Shown here: positions 9,719-18,326 of the stretch, piece by piece
Layout of the letters: each line of letters starts with the position of its first letter
Position numbering within the stretch: position 1 is the first letter of the stretch
Source: Nocardioides sp. T2.26MG-1
GTDB taxonomy: Bacteria; Actinomycetota; Actinomycetes; Propionibacteriales; Nocardioidaceae
Direction of reading: 5' to 3'
NCBI RefSeq assembly: GCF_950101795.1
Contig: NZ_CATNLZ010000012.1
Span: 62,001-126,000, forward strand
DNA: 64,000 bases
Notes under the pieces: model-generated
What the model saw: only the letters and a program-made list of their open reading frames with translations
Database searches by the model: none
Told to the model about the DNA's origin: nothing
Position numbers and translations under genes: made by a program

Positions 9719-10665
9719 AGTTCCAGGAATCGACGGTGGCCGGTGAAGTCGCCGCGCAGCGCGGCGTACATCGCGCGGGCGCTGGTGAGCAGCCGGCCCC
9801 CGTCCGGGCGGGTGAAGGTGTAGAACCACACGGTCTTCGCGACGAAGGCGAGAGCGTGCGGCCAGCCCCGGTACTCGCGCAGGTTGAGCAGGTTGTTGCG
9901 CGCCATGCAGTAGTGCTTGAGGTCGCTGGGGCTGTGGTTGTACGTCGCCCGCCCGAACATCATCGGCGTGCCGAGGCTGCCGACGGCGGGATGGCGCACC
10001 TGGGCGCCGACGACGGTGGCGATCCGGGCACCCGCCGCCTCGGCCCGCAGCCGGTACTCGTGGTCGTCGCCCCAGATGAAGTACTCCGCCCGCGGCAGCC
10101 CGATCCGCAGGACGAGGTCGCGCGTGACCAGCACCCCGTTGAACGGGATCACGATGCCGTCGATGCGCCCGCGGGCGGCGGCCCGCTCGACGTCGGCCAG
10201 CCGGTGCACGACCCGGGTGCCGCCCGGGATCCGGATGGGGAACACCAGCCGGCCGTGGTCGTCCTCGTCGACGACCAGCGGTCCCCAGAAGTCGAGGTCG
10301 GGCTCGGCGAGCAGCCGGGCGAGGCAGTCGGGCTCGGGCAGCCCGTCGTCGTCCATCAGCCAGGCGAGGTCGGCCCCGCGCTCGACGGCCCAGGCGAGGC
10401 CGTCGTGGAAGCCGCGGGCGCCGCCGCCGTTCTCGGCGAGCGTGCGCCCCAGGACCGGCGTCGTCGGGTGGGCCTCGCCCGGGTCGCGGTCCGCGAGCCC
10501 GGTCAGCCACTCCCCCGTGCCGTCGGTCGAGGCGTTGTCGACGACGAGGATCTCGGCGAGCCCGGGCACCTGGTCGAGCCGCTCGACGAGCCGCTGCAGG
10601 AGCGTGAGCCGGTTGAACGTGACCACGACCGCGACCACGCGGCGGTCCTGCGGCAGCTCGGTCAC
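9709..10665 (-). CDS. GT2 glycosyltransferase
   Basis: The protein has 318 residues and the same architecture as its downstream neighbour: VVVVTFNRLTLL, VVDNASTDGT, WLMDDDGLP (DxD metal site) and FIWGDDHEYRLRAEAAGA. It is probably the first gene of the GT2-GT2-glf operon. Given UDP-galactofuranose synthesis by the third gene, a galactofuranosyl or similar transfer onto a lipid-linked or wall glycan is inferred. Sequence alone does not fix the sugar. Confidence 0.85.
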   Translation of the reverse strand: MTELPQDRRVVAVVVTFNRLTLLQRLVERLDQVPGLAEILVVDNASTDGTGEWLTGLADRDPGEAHPTTPVLGRTLAENGGGARGFHDGLAWAVERGADLAWLMDDDGLPEPDCLARLLAEPDLDFWGPLVVDEDDHGRLVFPIRIPGGTRVVHRLADVERAAARGRIDGIVIPFNGVLVTRDLVLRIGLPRAEYFIWGDDHEYRLRAEAAGARIATVVGAQVRHPAVGSLGTPMMFGRATYNHSPSDLKHYCMARNNLLNLREYRGWPHALAFVAKTVWFYTFTRPDGGRLLTSARAMYAALRGDFTGHRRFLELGG

Positions 10666-10710
10666 GGCGCCAACCCTAGTGCCGTGACCGAGCAGCCCTC
10701 CCTGCTGGGA

Positions 10711-11175
10711 TCAGCCGGCGCACTCCGTGAGCCCGAGCTCCGTGGCGGCCGCGTTGGCGTCGGCGAACGGGCCGGGGGAGACGGAGACGACCGTCGGGTC
10801 GGCGGTCAGGGCGTCGATGCCGTCTTGCAGCGCGGTGAGCAGCGCGTCGACCGCGTCCTGGTCACCCTCGGGGGCGCCCAGCTCGGCGATCGCGTCGTGC
10901 TGGCCCTGGATGTTCGGGACGAGTACGTCGCGGGCGAACGCGGACACGTCCTCCTCGGTCGGTGCGTCGCCCAGCTCGGCGCTCGCGGAGTCGACCTCGG
11001 CGTTGCCGTCGGCGCAGATCTGGTTCGCCTCGGAGACGAAGTCGGCGGACGCGATCGCCGACGCGTCGGGCTCGGGAGCGCTGTCCTTGCCGTCCGAGCC
11101 GTCCGAGCCGCCGCAGCCGGCGAGGAGGCTCGCAGCGAGGGCCAGCGCGGGGAGGGACAGGAGGGATCGCTTCAT
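10711..11175 (-). CDS. Small exported lipoprotein of unknown function
   Basis: The ATG at 11175 opens a lipoprotein signal peptide with lipobox LLAGC at about residue 20, followed by a Gly/Ser/Asp linker. The mature 130 or so residues are acidic, with two further cysteines (QICADG and a C-terminal TECAG) that could pair outside the cell, and predicted helices (FARDVLVPNIQGQHDAIAEL). I do not recognise a named family. It lies between the glycosyltransferase operon and an LCP gene. Confidence 0.75.
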   Translation of the reverse strand: MKRSLLSLPALALAASLLAGCGGSDGSDGKDSAPEPDASAIASADFVSEANQICADGNAEVDSASAELGDAPTEEDVSAFARDVLVPNIQGQHDAIAELGAPEGDQDAVDALLTALQDGIDALTADPTVVSVSPGPFADANAAATELGLTECAG

Positions 11176-11285
11176 GGGGGGGTGTGCCTCTCGTAGGCGG
11201 AGCACTACCCCGGAAGTGGGCGAAGCGCTTCCGCGGTCGGCGAACCGTACCCTCACGACAGCGGCCGCGTGGGTGAACCAGCCGA

Positions 11286-12731
11286 TCAGCAAGCGCTGTC
11301 GAGGTCGTCGGCCTCGTTGGCGGCGTAGCCGGAGCCGAGCGAGCCGATCGAGCCCCCGGTCACCGGGTCGTCGGCGTGCTTCTTCGGCTTCGCGGGCGGC
11401 GGCGCGGTGCCGTCGGCACGGTCGATCGCCTCGGCGACCTTCTTCCTCACCAGCTTGATGTCGGGATGGGCCGTGTCGATCATCGGCGGCACCAGCGAGA
11501 GCGTCGAGATCCGCTGACCGCGGGCCTTGAGGGCGAGCTCGGCGAAGTGCCCGAACTCGCCCGCCGGGATGTTGGTCGAGACCATCGCCGAGCTGGCCTG
11601 GGCGATGCTCGCGAAGTTGCGTACGGCGGTCTGCGGGCTGATCTGCTGCAGCATCGCGTTCATCACGCACTTCTGCCGCGCCATCCGCGAGTAGTCGTCG
11701 GAGTCGTAGCGGGCCCGGGCGAACCACAGCGTCTCGAACCCGTTGAGCTTCTGCACGCCGGGCTCGATGTGGCTGTAGAAGGAGTCCTGGGGCAGTCCCA
11801 CCGGGATCTCCTGGCGCACGTTCAGGGTGACGCCGCCGACCGCGTCGACCAGGTCCTTGAACCCCTCGAGGTTCACCATCGCCCAGTAGTTGATCCTCAG
11901 CCCGGTGATCCCCTCGATCGCCATGATCGTGGCGTCCACGCCGGGGTTGGCGGAGTCGGGGAAGAGCTCGGTGTTGTCGCCCGCCCAGGTGCTGACACCG
12001 TTGAGGTAGTCGGCGTCGAACCCGTCGGGGAACTGCTCGTGCATCACCGACCCCTTGACGAAGGGGAAGTTCTGCATGTTGCGCGGCAGCGAGATCAGCA
12101 CCGTCCGGCCGGTCTCGGCGTCGATGCTCGCCACCGTCATCGAGTCGGGGCGCAGCCCCCACCGACCGGCGCCGGAGTCGCCTCCGAGCAGCAGCACGTT
12201 GTAGCGCCCGTCGTGGGCGCCGGTGTCGCCGCCGTCGCCGGACATCGCGAGGACGAAGTCGCGCTGCGCGCCGACCAGGTGGGCCCCGAAGAGGAGCGCC
12301 GCCGCGACCGAGAGCGCGAGGACGCCGTTGAGGCCGACCGCCGCGCGCCGGTGACCCATGGTGAGGGTCAGGGGCTGGCCCAGGCGCCAGGCGTCGAAGA
12401 ACAGCAGCGCCCACCCGGTGGCGAGCGCCATCAGCGCCAGGCGCAGCCAGAACAGCGCCGCCGGGTCGAAGCCGATCTCGAACGCCAGCCGGTGCCAGAA
12501 GAAGGCGGCGACCACGGTCACCACGAACGTCGTGACCACGACGAACCAGATCCGCAGCGCGATCAGGCCGACCTTGCGGTTGCCGGCGACGAGCTGGGCC
12601 GAGCCGGGCAGCAGCAGGGTCATCAGCATCAGGGCCAGGGCCCGACGGAAGCGCACCCGAGCGGCGCGGTCACCGGCGGTGAAGCGCGGGACCTGGCTGT
12701 CGAGCGACCCGGGGGAAGAGACGGGCGGCAT
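11286..12731 (-). CDS. LytR-CpsA-Psr (LCP) family glycopolymer-peptidoglycan ligase
   Basis: LCP enzymes attach undecaprenyl-linked glycopolymers to peptidoglycan on the outer face of the membrane. The ATG at 12731 has GAGAGG seven bases upstream and is preferred to a TTG 18 bases earlier; the product is 481 residues. Several hydrophobic segments fill the first 160 residues, followed by the LCP domain with YNVLLLGGDSG, LRPDSMTVASI, LISLPRNM and DYLNGVSTWAG. The multi-pass N-terminus is longer than the single anchor of simple LCP proteins. The galactofuranose operon downstream supports arabinogalactan- or teichoic-type polymer attachment. Confidence 0.85.
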   Translation of the reverse strand: MPPVSSPGSLDSQVPRFTAGDRAARVRFRRALALMLMTLLLPGSAQLVAGNRKVGLIALRIWFVVVTTFVVTVVAAFFWHRLAFEIGFDPAALFWLRLALMALATGWALLFFDAWRLGQPLTLTMGHRRAAVGLNGVLALSVAAALLFGAHLVGAQRDFVLAMSGDGGDTGAHDGRYNVLLLGGDSGAGRWGLRPDSMTVASIDAETGRTVLISLPRNMQNFPFVKGSVMHEQFPDGFDADYLNGVSTWAGDNTELFPDSANPGVDATIMAIEGITGLRINYWAMVNLEGFKDLVDAVGGVTLNVRQEIPVGLPQDSFYSHIEPGVQKLNGFETLWFARARYDSDDYSRMARQKCVMNAMLQQISPQTAVRNFASIAQASSAMVSTNIPAGEFGHFAELALKARGQRISTLSLVPPMIDTAHPDIKLVRKKVAEAIDRADGTAPPPAKPKKHADDPVTGGSIGSLGSGYAANEADDLDSAC

Positions 12732-12835
12732 CGAGATGCCTCTCTGCAACGTGGAACGGGGAAGGGATGGTGCTGACCGCCAGTATCACCAGTCACACCC
12801 GTCACAACGATGCGCGACGCGCCGGTGCGTCCCGA

Positions 12836-13375
12836 TCAACCCTCCGGAGCGCCGTCCGGGGCGCGCCCGGCCTCGATCGCCTGCCGCCGCGAGAGCCGGT
12901 GGGCGCGGCGGATCTCGGCCTCGCGCATCCGGCGTACCTCGTCCGGTGTCTCCGGCACCAGGCCCGGGACGCGGCGGGCCCGTCCGGCGCCGTCGACCGC
13001 GACGAACACGAAGTACGCCGACGCCACGTGGAGCGACGTCGTCGAGGGGTCGTTCCACGGCTGGGTCTCGACGCGCACCCCGATCTCCATCGAGGACCGG
13101 CCCGCCCAGTTGACCTGCGCGAACGTGCGCACGATGTCGCCGACGTGCACGGGCTCGAGGAAGGCCATCTCGTCCATGGCGGCCGTCACCGCGGGGCCGC
13201 CGCTGTGGCGTGCCGCGACCGCCCCGGCCGTCGAGTCGGCGAGCTTCATGATCTCGCCACCGTGGATGTTGCCGAGCAGGTTGGCCTGGGCGCTCGAGGT
13301 GACCACGGCCAGCGAGACGCGGGCGTACGACGGCGGCAGGCCGTGCTGCGCACTCGGCTCCGGGTCGGCTGGCAT
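12836..13375 (-). CDS. Acyl-CoA thioesterase, hotdog fold
   Basis: The chosen ATG at 13375 gives 179 residues; a GTG three codons upstream is possible. ANLLGNIHGGEIMKLADSTAG is the active-site helix region of YciA/ACOT-type hotdog thioesterases, followed by MAFLEPVHVGD. These enzymes hydrolyse acyl-CoA to free acid and CoA in the cytoplasm. Lipid genes follow downstream (WS/DGAT, enoyl-CoA hydratase), though on the other strand. Confidence 0.85.
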   Translation of the reverse strand: MPADPEPSAQHGLPPSYARVSLAVVTSSAQANLLGNIHGGEIMKLADSTAGAVAARHSGGPAVTAAMDEMAFLEPVHVGDIVRTFAQVNWAGRSSMEIGVRVETQPWNDPSTTSLHVASAYFVFVAVDGAGRARRVPGLVPETPDEVRRMREAEIRRAHRLSRRQAIEAGRAPDGAPEG

Positions 13376-13406
13376 GCCCCGCACGCTACCGCCGCGGCCG
13401 GACCCG

Positions 13407-13598
13407 TCAGTCGCAGGCGCCTGGCTCGGGTGCCGGCTTCTCGGCCTCGTCGTCGCTCACCCGGTGAGCGTGGGCGGCCTCGGCCGCGAGGTAGCGGTTC
13501 ATCCCCGCCCACAGCCGGGCCCGCTCGGCACTGCTCGCCACCCGTGCCGCGCCGGACTTCGCCTCCTGCTGAGCCTGCAACTGCTCGCGCTCAGTCAT
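13407..13598 (-). CDS. Small hypothetical protein (63 aa)
   Basis: The ATG at 13598 is preceded by a strong AGGAGGAG, which is the main reason to call this gene. The product is a hydrophilic, mostly helical peptide (MTEREQLQAQQEAKSG, ERARLWAGMNRYLAAEAAHA) with an acidic Pro-rich end and a single cysteine near the C-terminus. No family is recognised. It lies 31 bases beyond the thioesterase start on the same strand and could be co-transcribed. Confidence 0.6.
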   Translation of the reverse strand: MTEREQLQAQQEAKSGAARVASSAERARLWAGMNRYLAAEAAHAHRVSDDEAEKPAPEPGACD

Positions 13599-13769
13599 GG
13601 CTCCTCCTCTCGACAACTCCACCATCGCTCCGCCGGTGCCCGGACCGTAGGGCCTTTCGGCCCGGGCCCTTCGGGACCCACGGCGGCCGCTGCGAGGCCG
13701 GTCGGCCCGGGCGCCGGCAGCCGGTCGGCGCCGAGACTGGCCGGGACGGATCGTGGGAAGGAGGCCGCC

Positions 13770-15158
13770 GTGGACCGACTCACACCGCTCGCCGACGCCT
13801 TCCTCGAGGTGGAGGACGTCGACCCGGTCGTGTCGCTGGCGATCGGGTCGCTCGCGGTCTTCGAGGGACCCGCCCCGACCTACCGCGAGTTCCTCGCGAT
13901 GATCGAGGCCCGGCTCCCGCTGGTCCCGCGCTACCGCCAGCGGCTCCGGTCGGTGCCGCTCGACCTCGCGGCGCCCGCCTGGGTCGCCGACGAGGACTTC
14001 GACCTGCGCAACCACGTCCTGCGCGCTGCGGTGCCGAGCCCCGGAGGCGCGCGGGAGGTCGCCGGCCTCATGGCGACGCTGATGGCGCCCCGGATGGACC
14101 GGTCCCGACCGCTGTGGGAGTGCTGGCTGTGCGAGGGTCTGCCCGACGGGCGGTGGGCGGTGCTCTCGCGGGTCCACCACTGCCTCGCCGACGGCGTCTC
14201 GGGCACCGATCTGTACCGGCTCTTCCTCGACCCGGCACCCAACGCGTCCCCGCTGGTGCCCGACCCGGCTCCCGCGGCGCCCGCCGCGACCGACACCGCG
14301 TTCGCCGCCCGCGGCCTCAGCGAGCTGGTCGGCTACCCGGCCCGGGTCGCGACCGCGGTCGGCCGGCTCTCGCGGACCCCGGTCCGCTCCGTCAACGCGG
14401 TGGCCCACGCGGCGCGCGGTCTGCTCGACCTCTCCGGCGCGGCGCGTCCCGTGCACCCGTCCTCGCTGCTGGGACCGATCGGCGCCGACCGGCGGTTCAC
14501 CTGGGTCGAGGTCAGCATGGCCGAGGTCCACGACGTACGCCGCCGGTGCGGTGCGACCGTCAACGACGTCGCCCTCGCCGCGATCGCCGGCGGGTTCCGG
14601 CGCCTGCTCCTCGGGCGCGGCGAGACCCCCGCCTCCCGCACCGTGCGCTCCCTCGTGCCGGTCTCGACCCGCGCGCCCCGCAGCGAGCCGACCCGCGAGT
14701 CGACCCCGGACAACCAGGTCTCGCTGCTGCTGCCCTACCTGCCCGTCGACCTCGCCGACCCGCTCGAGCGGGTTCAGGCGGTGCACCGGCGGCTGCACCG
14801 GATGCGCGCGGCCCACCAGCCCGAGGCCGGTGTCGGGATCACCTCGGCCGCGGAGCTCGGGCCGTTCCCGCTGGTGTCGTGGGGTCTCCGGACCGCGTGG
14901 CGGTTCCCCCAGCACCAGGTGACGACGGTGACGACCAACGTGCCCGGCCCGCCGGTGGAGCTCTACTGCCTGGGACGCCCGCTGCGCTCACTGGTGCCCT
15001 GGGTGCCGATCGCCGACCACCTCCGGGTGGGGGTCGCGATGCTGTCCTACCGGGACACCCTCACGTTCGGGATCACAGGCGACCACGAGTCGATGCCGGA
15101 CCTCCAGGTGCTCGCCGACGGCATCGCGGAGTCCTGGTCGGAGCTGGCCGCACGGTAG
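13770..15158 (+). CDS. Wax ester synthase / diacylglycerol O-acyltransferase (WS/DGAT)
   Basis: The GTG at 13770 follows GAAGGAGG at good spacing; the product is 462 residues, the usual family length. The catalytic HHxxxDG motif is VHHCLADGVSG at about residue 140. Other family signatures are PLWECWLCEGL, NDVALAAIAGGFR and the C-terminal TNVPGPPVELY. These enzymes make storage triacylglycerol or wax esters from acyl-CoA, typical of actinobacteria. The next gene starts 9 bases later and encodes an LCP protein, so the group may be one transcript. Confidence 0.9.
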   Translation: MDRLTPLADAFLEVEDVDPVVSLAIGSLAVFEGPAPTYREFLAMIEARLPLVPRYRQRLRSVPLDLAAPAWVADEDFDLRNHVLRAAVPSPGGAREVAGLMATLMAPRMDRSRPLWECWLCEGLPDGRWAVLSRVHHCLADGVSGTDLYRLFLDPAPNASPLVPDPAPAAPAATDTAFAARGLSELVGYPARVATAVGRLSRTPVRSVNAVAHAARGLLDLSGAARPVHPSSLLGPIGADRRFTWVEVSMAEVHDVRRRCGATVNDVALAAIAGGFRRLLLGRGETPASRTVRSLVPVSTRAPRSEPTRESTPDNQVSLLLPYLPVDLADPLERVQAVHRRLHRMRAAHQPEAGVGITSAAELGPFPLVSWGLRTAWRFPQHQVTTVTTNVPGPPVELYCLGRPLRSLVPWVPIADHLRVGVAMLSYRDTLTFGITGDHESMPDLQVLADGIAESWSELAAR

Positions 15159-15167
15159 CGTCGGGGC

Positions 15168-16385
15168 ATGACCGATCGCCCCCGGGGGGACGGCGAGCCC
15201 GGGGACGGGTCTCCCGACTTCCACTGGTTGTACGGCGAGTCCGGAGCTCCGGACCGCGAGCCGCGACCCGACGAGACCCGCGTGATGCCGACCATGTCGC
15301 GCCCCTCCGACGTCTCTCCGCCCCCGCCGGACCGGCCGCTCCCGGGCCAGCCCCAGCCCGGCCAACCACGGCCCGGCCCTGGCGTCCCTCCCCCGTCCTC
15401 GCCCCGCGGCACACGCCCGGCGCGCCGACGCCGGGGTCCCGGCTTCTGGCTGCGGATCGTCCTGGCGCTGCTGCTGCTCTGGGTCGTCTACCTGGTCGCG
15501 GTGCCGCTGTGGGCGTGGAGCAAGGTCGACAAGGTCGACTTCGAGCCGTCCGGGAAGCGCCCGGCCGACCAGCCCGGCACGACGTACCTGCTCGTCGGCA
15601 GTGACTCGCGCGCCGGTCTGTCGAAGGAGGAGCGCAAGCAGCTCGGCACCGGCAACGCCGCGGGCCAGCGCACCGACACGATCATGCTGCTGCACACCGG
15701 CGACGGTCCCAACCTGCTGATGTCGATCCCGCGCGACTCCCTGGTCGAGGTTCCCGGCTACGGCACCACCAAGATCAACGCCGCCTACGCCTACGACGGC
15801 CCGAAGCTGCTGGTGAAGACCATCGAGCAGAACACCGGCATCCGGATCGACGACTACGTCGAGATCGGCCTGGGTGGGCTGGCGGGAGTCGTGGACGCCG
15901 TCGGGGGGATCGAGATCTGCCCCACCTTCGACATGAAGGACAAGCTGGCCAACCTGAACATCAAGAAGGGCTGCCAGGAGGCCGACGGTGCCACGGCGCT
16001 CGGATATGCGCGCTCACGGCACACCGACCCGCGCTACGGCGACATCACCCGGGTCAAGCACCAGCGAGAGGTCGTGGCTGCCGTCGGCGGGAAGGTGTTC
16101 TCGCCGTGGACCTTCGTCAACCCCGTGCGGTACTGGAACCTCGCGAACGCCGTCCCGGACTTCTTCGCCTTCGGCGAGGGCACCGGCCCGATGCGAGCGG
16201 CGATGTGGGCGACCGCGATGCGGAGCGCAGACCTCAGCTGCGTGGTCCCGATCTCCGACCTCGCCGTGCACTGGGACCCCAAGCGCTCCGAGCAGATGTT
16301 CCGCTACCTCATCGAGGACAAGACCGGCGACATGCCCAAGAGCCTGTGCACGCCGACCGGGTTGCCGAAGAGCGTGACCGGATGA
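15168..16385 (+). CDS. LytR-CpsA-Psr (LCP) family protein
   Basis: The protein has 405 residues. A Pro/Arg-rich cytoplasmic segment (about 90 residues) precedes one transmembrane anchor (IVLALLLLWVVYLVAVPLWA). The extracellular LCP domain follows, with TYLLVGSDSRAG, QRTDTIMLLH, LMSIPRDSLVEVPGYG and KINAAYAYDG containing the conserved Asp and Arg residues of the family, and ALGYARSRHTDP later. It is the second LCP gene in the window and shows the classical single-anchor form. Its stop overlaps the next start as ATGA. Confidence 0.9.
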   Translation: MTDRPRGDGEPGDGSPDFHWLYGESGAPDREPRPDETRVMPTMSRPSDVSPPPPDRPLPGQPQPGQPRPGPGVPPPSSPRGTRPARRRRGPGFWLRIVLALLLLWVVYLVAVPLWAWSKVDKVDFEPSGKRPADQPGTTYLLVGSDSRAGLSKEERKQLGTGNAAGQRTDTIMLLHTGDGPNLLMSIPRDSLVEVPGYGTTKINAAYAYDGPKLLVKTIEQNTGIRIDDYVEIGLGGLAGVVDAVGGIEICPTFDMKDKLANLNIKKGCQEADGATALGYARSRHTDPRYGDITRVKHQREVVAAVGGKVFSPWTFVNPVRYWNLANAVPDFFAFGEGTGPMRAAMWATAMRSADLSCVVPISDLAVHWDPKRSEQMFRYLIEDKTGDMPKSLCTPTGLPKSVTG

Positions 16386-17248
16386 GCCACGAGACGCTGC
16401 GGTGGTCGGTCGACGACGACGGGATCGCCACGCTCACCCTCGACCGGCCCGAGCAGCTCAACGCGTTCGACCTCACGATGGCGCGCGAGCTCGAGAGCGT
16501 GTTCCGCACCGACGCCGCCGCCGATGACGTGCGTGCCGTGCTCGTCACCGGCGCCGGACGGGCCTTCTGCGCCGGGATGGACCTGTCGGCCGACGGCAAC
16601 GTCTTCGGGCTCGACGAGACCCTCCGGCCGACGCCGCAGGAGTTCCGGGCGGCGTACGACGAGCCGCCGTACCACGACGGCGTGCGCGACACCGGCGGTC
16701 GCGTCACCCTCGCCATCCACGCGCTGCCCAAGCCGGTCATCGCCGCGATCAACGGGCCGGCGGTCGGCATCGGCGCCACGATGACGCTGGCGATGGACCT
16801 GCGCCTCGCCTCGACCGCAGCCCGGATCGGATTCGTGTTCGGGCGACTCGGCGTCGTCCCGGAGGCGGCGTCCAGCTGGTTCCTCCCGCGGATCGTCGGG
16901 ATCCAGCAGGCACTGGAGTGGGTCTACTCCGCGGACATCCTGACCGCCGACGCCGCGCTCGCGGGCCGTCTGGTGCGCAGCGTCCACGAACCCGACGACC
17001 TGCTGCCGGCGGCGTACGACCTGGCCCGCTCGTTCGTGGTCGGCCGCTCTCCGGTGGCGCTCGGCCTGGCGAAGCGGCTGCTCTACCGCAACAGCGCGGC
17101 CGCCGACCCGCTCGAGGCGCACCTGTCGGACTCGCTGGCGATGTACTACGCGTCGATCGGCGACGGCTCGGAGGGGGTCGCGTCGTTCCGGGAGAAGCGG
17201 GCGCCCCGGTTCACCGGCCGGGCCTCCGAGCTGCCGCGGATCTTCTAG
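16382..17248 (+). CDS. Enoyl-CoA hydratase/isomerase family protein
   Basis: The ATG at 16382 overlaps the LCP stop codon, implying translational coupling. The 288-residue crotonase-fold protein has LDRPEQLNAFD, the oxyanion-hole GRAFCAGMDLS and INGPAVGIGATMTLAMDLRLAS. It probably hydrates or isomerises enoyl-CoA in fatty-acid breakdown; the exact substrate is not set. Glu in GVVPEAASS corresponds to a catalytic acid position in the family. Confidence 0.9.
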   Translation: MSHETLRWSVDDDGIATLTLDRPEQLNAFDLTMARELESVFRTDAAADDVRAVLVTGAGRAFCAGMDLSADGNVFGLDETLRPTPQEFRAAYDEPPYHDGVRDTGGRVTLAIHALPKPVIAAINGPAVGIGATMTLAMDLRLASTAARIGFVFGRLGVVPEAASSWFLPRIVGIQQALEWVYSADILTADAALAGRLVRSVHEPDDLLPAAYDLARSFVVGRSPVALGLAKRLLYRNSAAADPLEAHLSDSLAMYYASIGDGSEGVASFREKRAPRFTGRASELPRIF

Positions 17249-17265
17249 GACTTCCCCAGGTCTGA

Positions 17266-18051
17266 CTAGGATGCCGCGGACGCGCGGTGGCCGGAGGCGG
17301 CCTCGGCGTCGGCGAGCAGGCGTTCGCGCAGCCGGGCGAGGATGCGGTTGAGCAGCCGCGAGACCTGCATCTGGGTGACCCCGATGTCCGCACCGATCTC
17401 GGCCTGGGTGCGGTTGCCGAAGAACCTCAGCTCGAGGATCCGCCGCTCCCGCGGGGTGAGGCCGCGCATCACCGCGGCCAGCGTCACCCGGGCCTCGGCG
17501 GACTCGAACGCCGGGTCGACCGCGCCGATCCGCTCGCCGAGCGAGTCGTCGCCCTCGAGAGCCGGGATGTCGAGGGACGCGGGGGCGAAGCAGCCGCTCG
17601 CCCCGAGTGCGTCGAGGACGTGCTCGAGGTCGACGCCGAGGTGCTTGGCCAGGTCGGTGGGCCGCGGCGACCGGCCGAGCTCCTGGGTCAGGTCGCTCTC
17701 GGCGGCGAGCATCCGCGACTGCAGCTCCTGGATCGAGCGCGGTGGCCGCAGTGCCCAGCCGAGGTCGCGGAAGTGGCGGCGCACCTCGCCGCGGATCGTC
17801 GGGACCGCGAACGACAGGAAGTCGAAGCCCCGGCTGCGGTCGAACCCCTGGACCGCCTTGACCAGGCCGAGGTAGGCGACCTGGTCGAGGTCCTCCGTGG
17901 CGACGCCGCGACCGCGGTAGCGCCGCGCACAGTCGCTGGCGACGCCCATGTTGAGCCGGATGATCTCGTCACGGATCCGCTGGGCCTCCTCCTCGGAGGC
18001 CCCCTCGAGTTCGTCGAAGAGCCGGGCCGTGGCCTCGCGTCGGTGCTCCAT
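17266..18051 (-). CDS. SigF/SigB-type alternative sigma factor
   Basis: The ATG at 18051 has an ideal AGGAGG; an upstream extension of the frame is discounted. The 261-residue protein has region 2 (DLDQVAYLGLVKAVQGFDRSRGFDFLSFAVPTIRGEVRRHFRD), a region 3 helix block and region 4 (LTPRERRILELRFFGNRTQAEIGADIGVTQMQVSRLL), the arrangement of group 3 stress/sporulation sigma factors. No anti-sigma or anti-anti-sigma gene is adjacent. It is divergent from a hybrid histidine kinase across a 275-bp spacer. Confidence 0.9.
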   Translation of the reverse strand: MEHRREATARLFDELEGASEEEAQRIRDEIIRLNMGVASDCARRYRGRGVATEDLDQVAYLGLVKAVQGFDRSRGFDFLSFAVPTIRGEVRRHFRDLGWALRPPRSIQELQSRMLAAESDLTQELGRSPRPTDLAKHLGVDLEHVLDALGASGCFAPASLDIPALEGDDSLGERIGAVDPAFESAEARVTLAAVMRGLTPRERRILELRFFGNRTQAEIGADIGVTQMQVSRLLNRILARLRERLLADAEAASGHRASAAS

Positions 18052-18326
18052 CTCGCACCTCCTAGGACGATTGGCGGCGGACGCACACAGCGTCCGCCGT
18101 TTCGATACTCGCAGCGGACCCCAGGTGGCGCACCACCCCTTCGGGCGAGCCACTGGCGGTGGCCGCGGGCGCCCGCCGCACACCCGTGCGAGCCTGCGTC
18201 CGCCAGCGGAGCGGCGCCCATTCGCTTCAGTCGGCGCCGAGCCTGCCGAACAGAGTGATGGCTCCGGGCGGGGCCAGACAGTCCTCGACTCGGCGGGGCC
18301 ACTCGAGCGACTGGAGCCACGAGAAG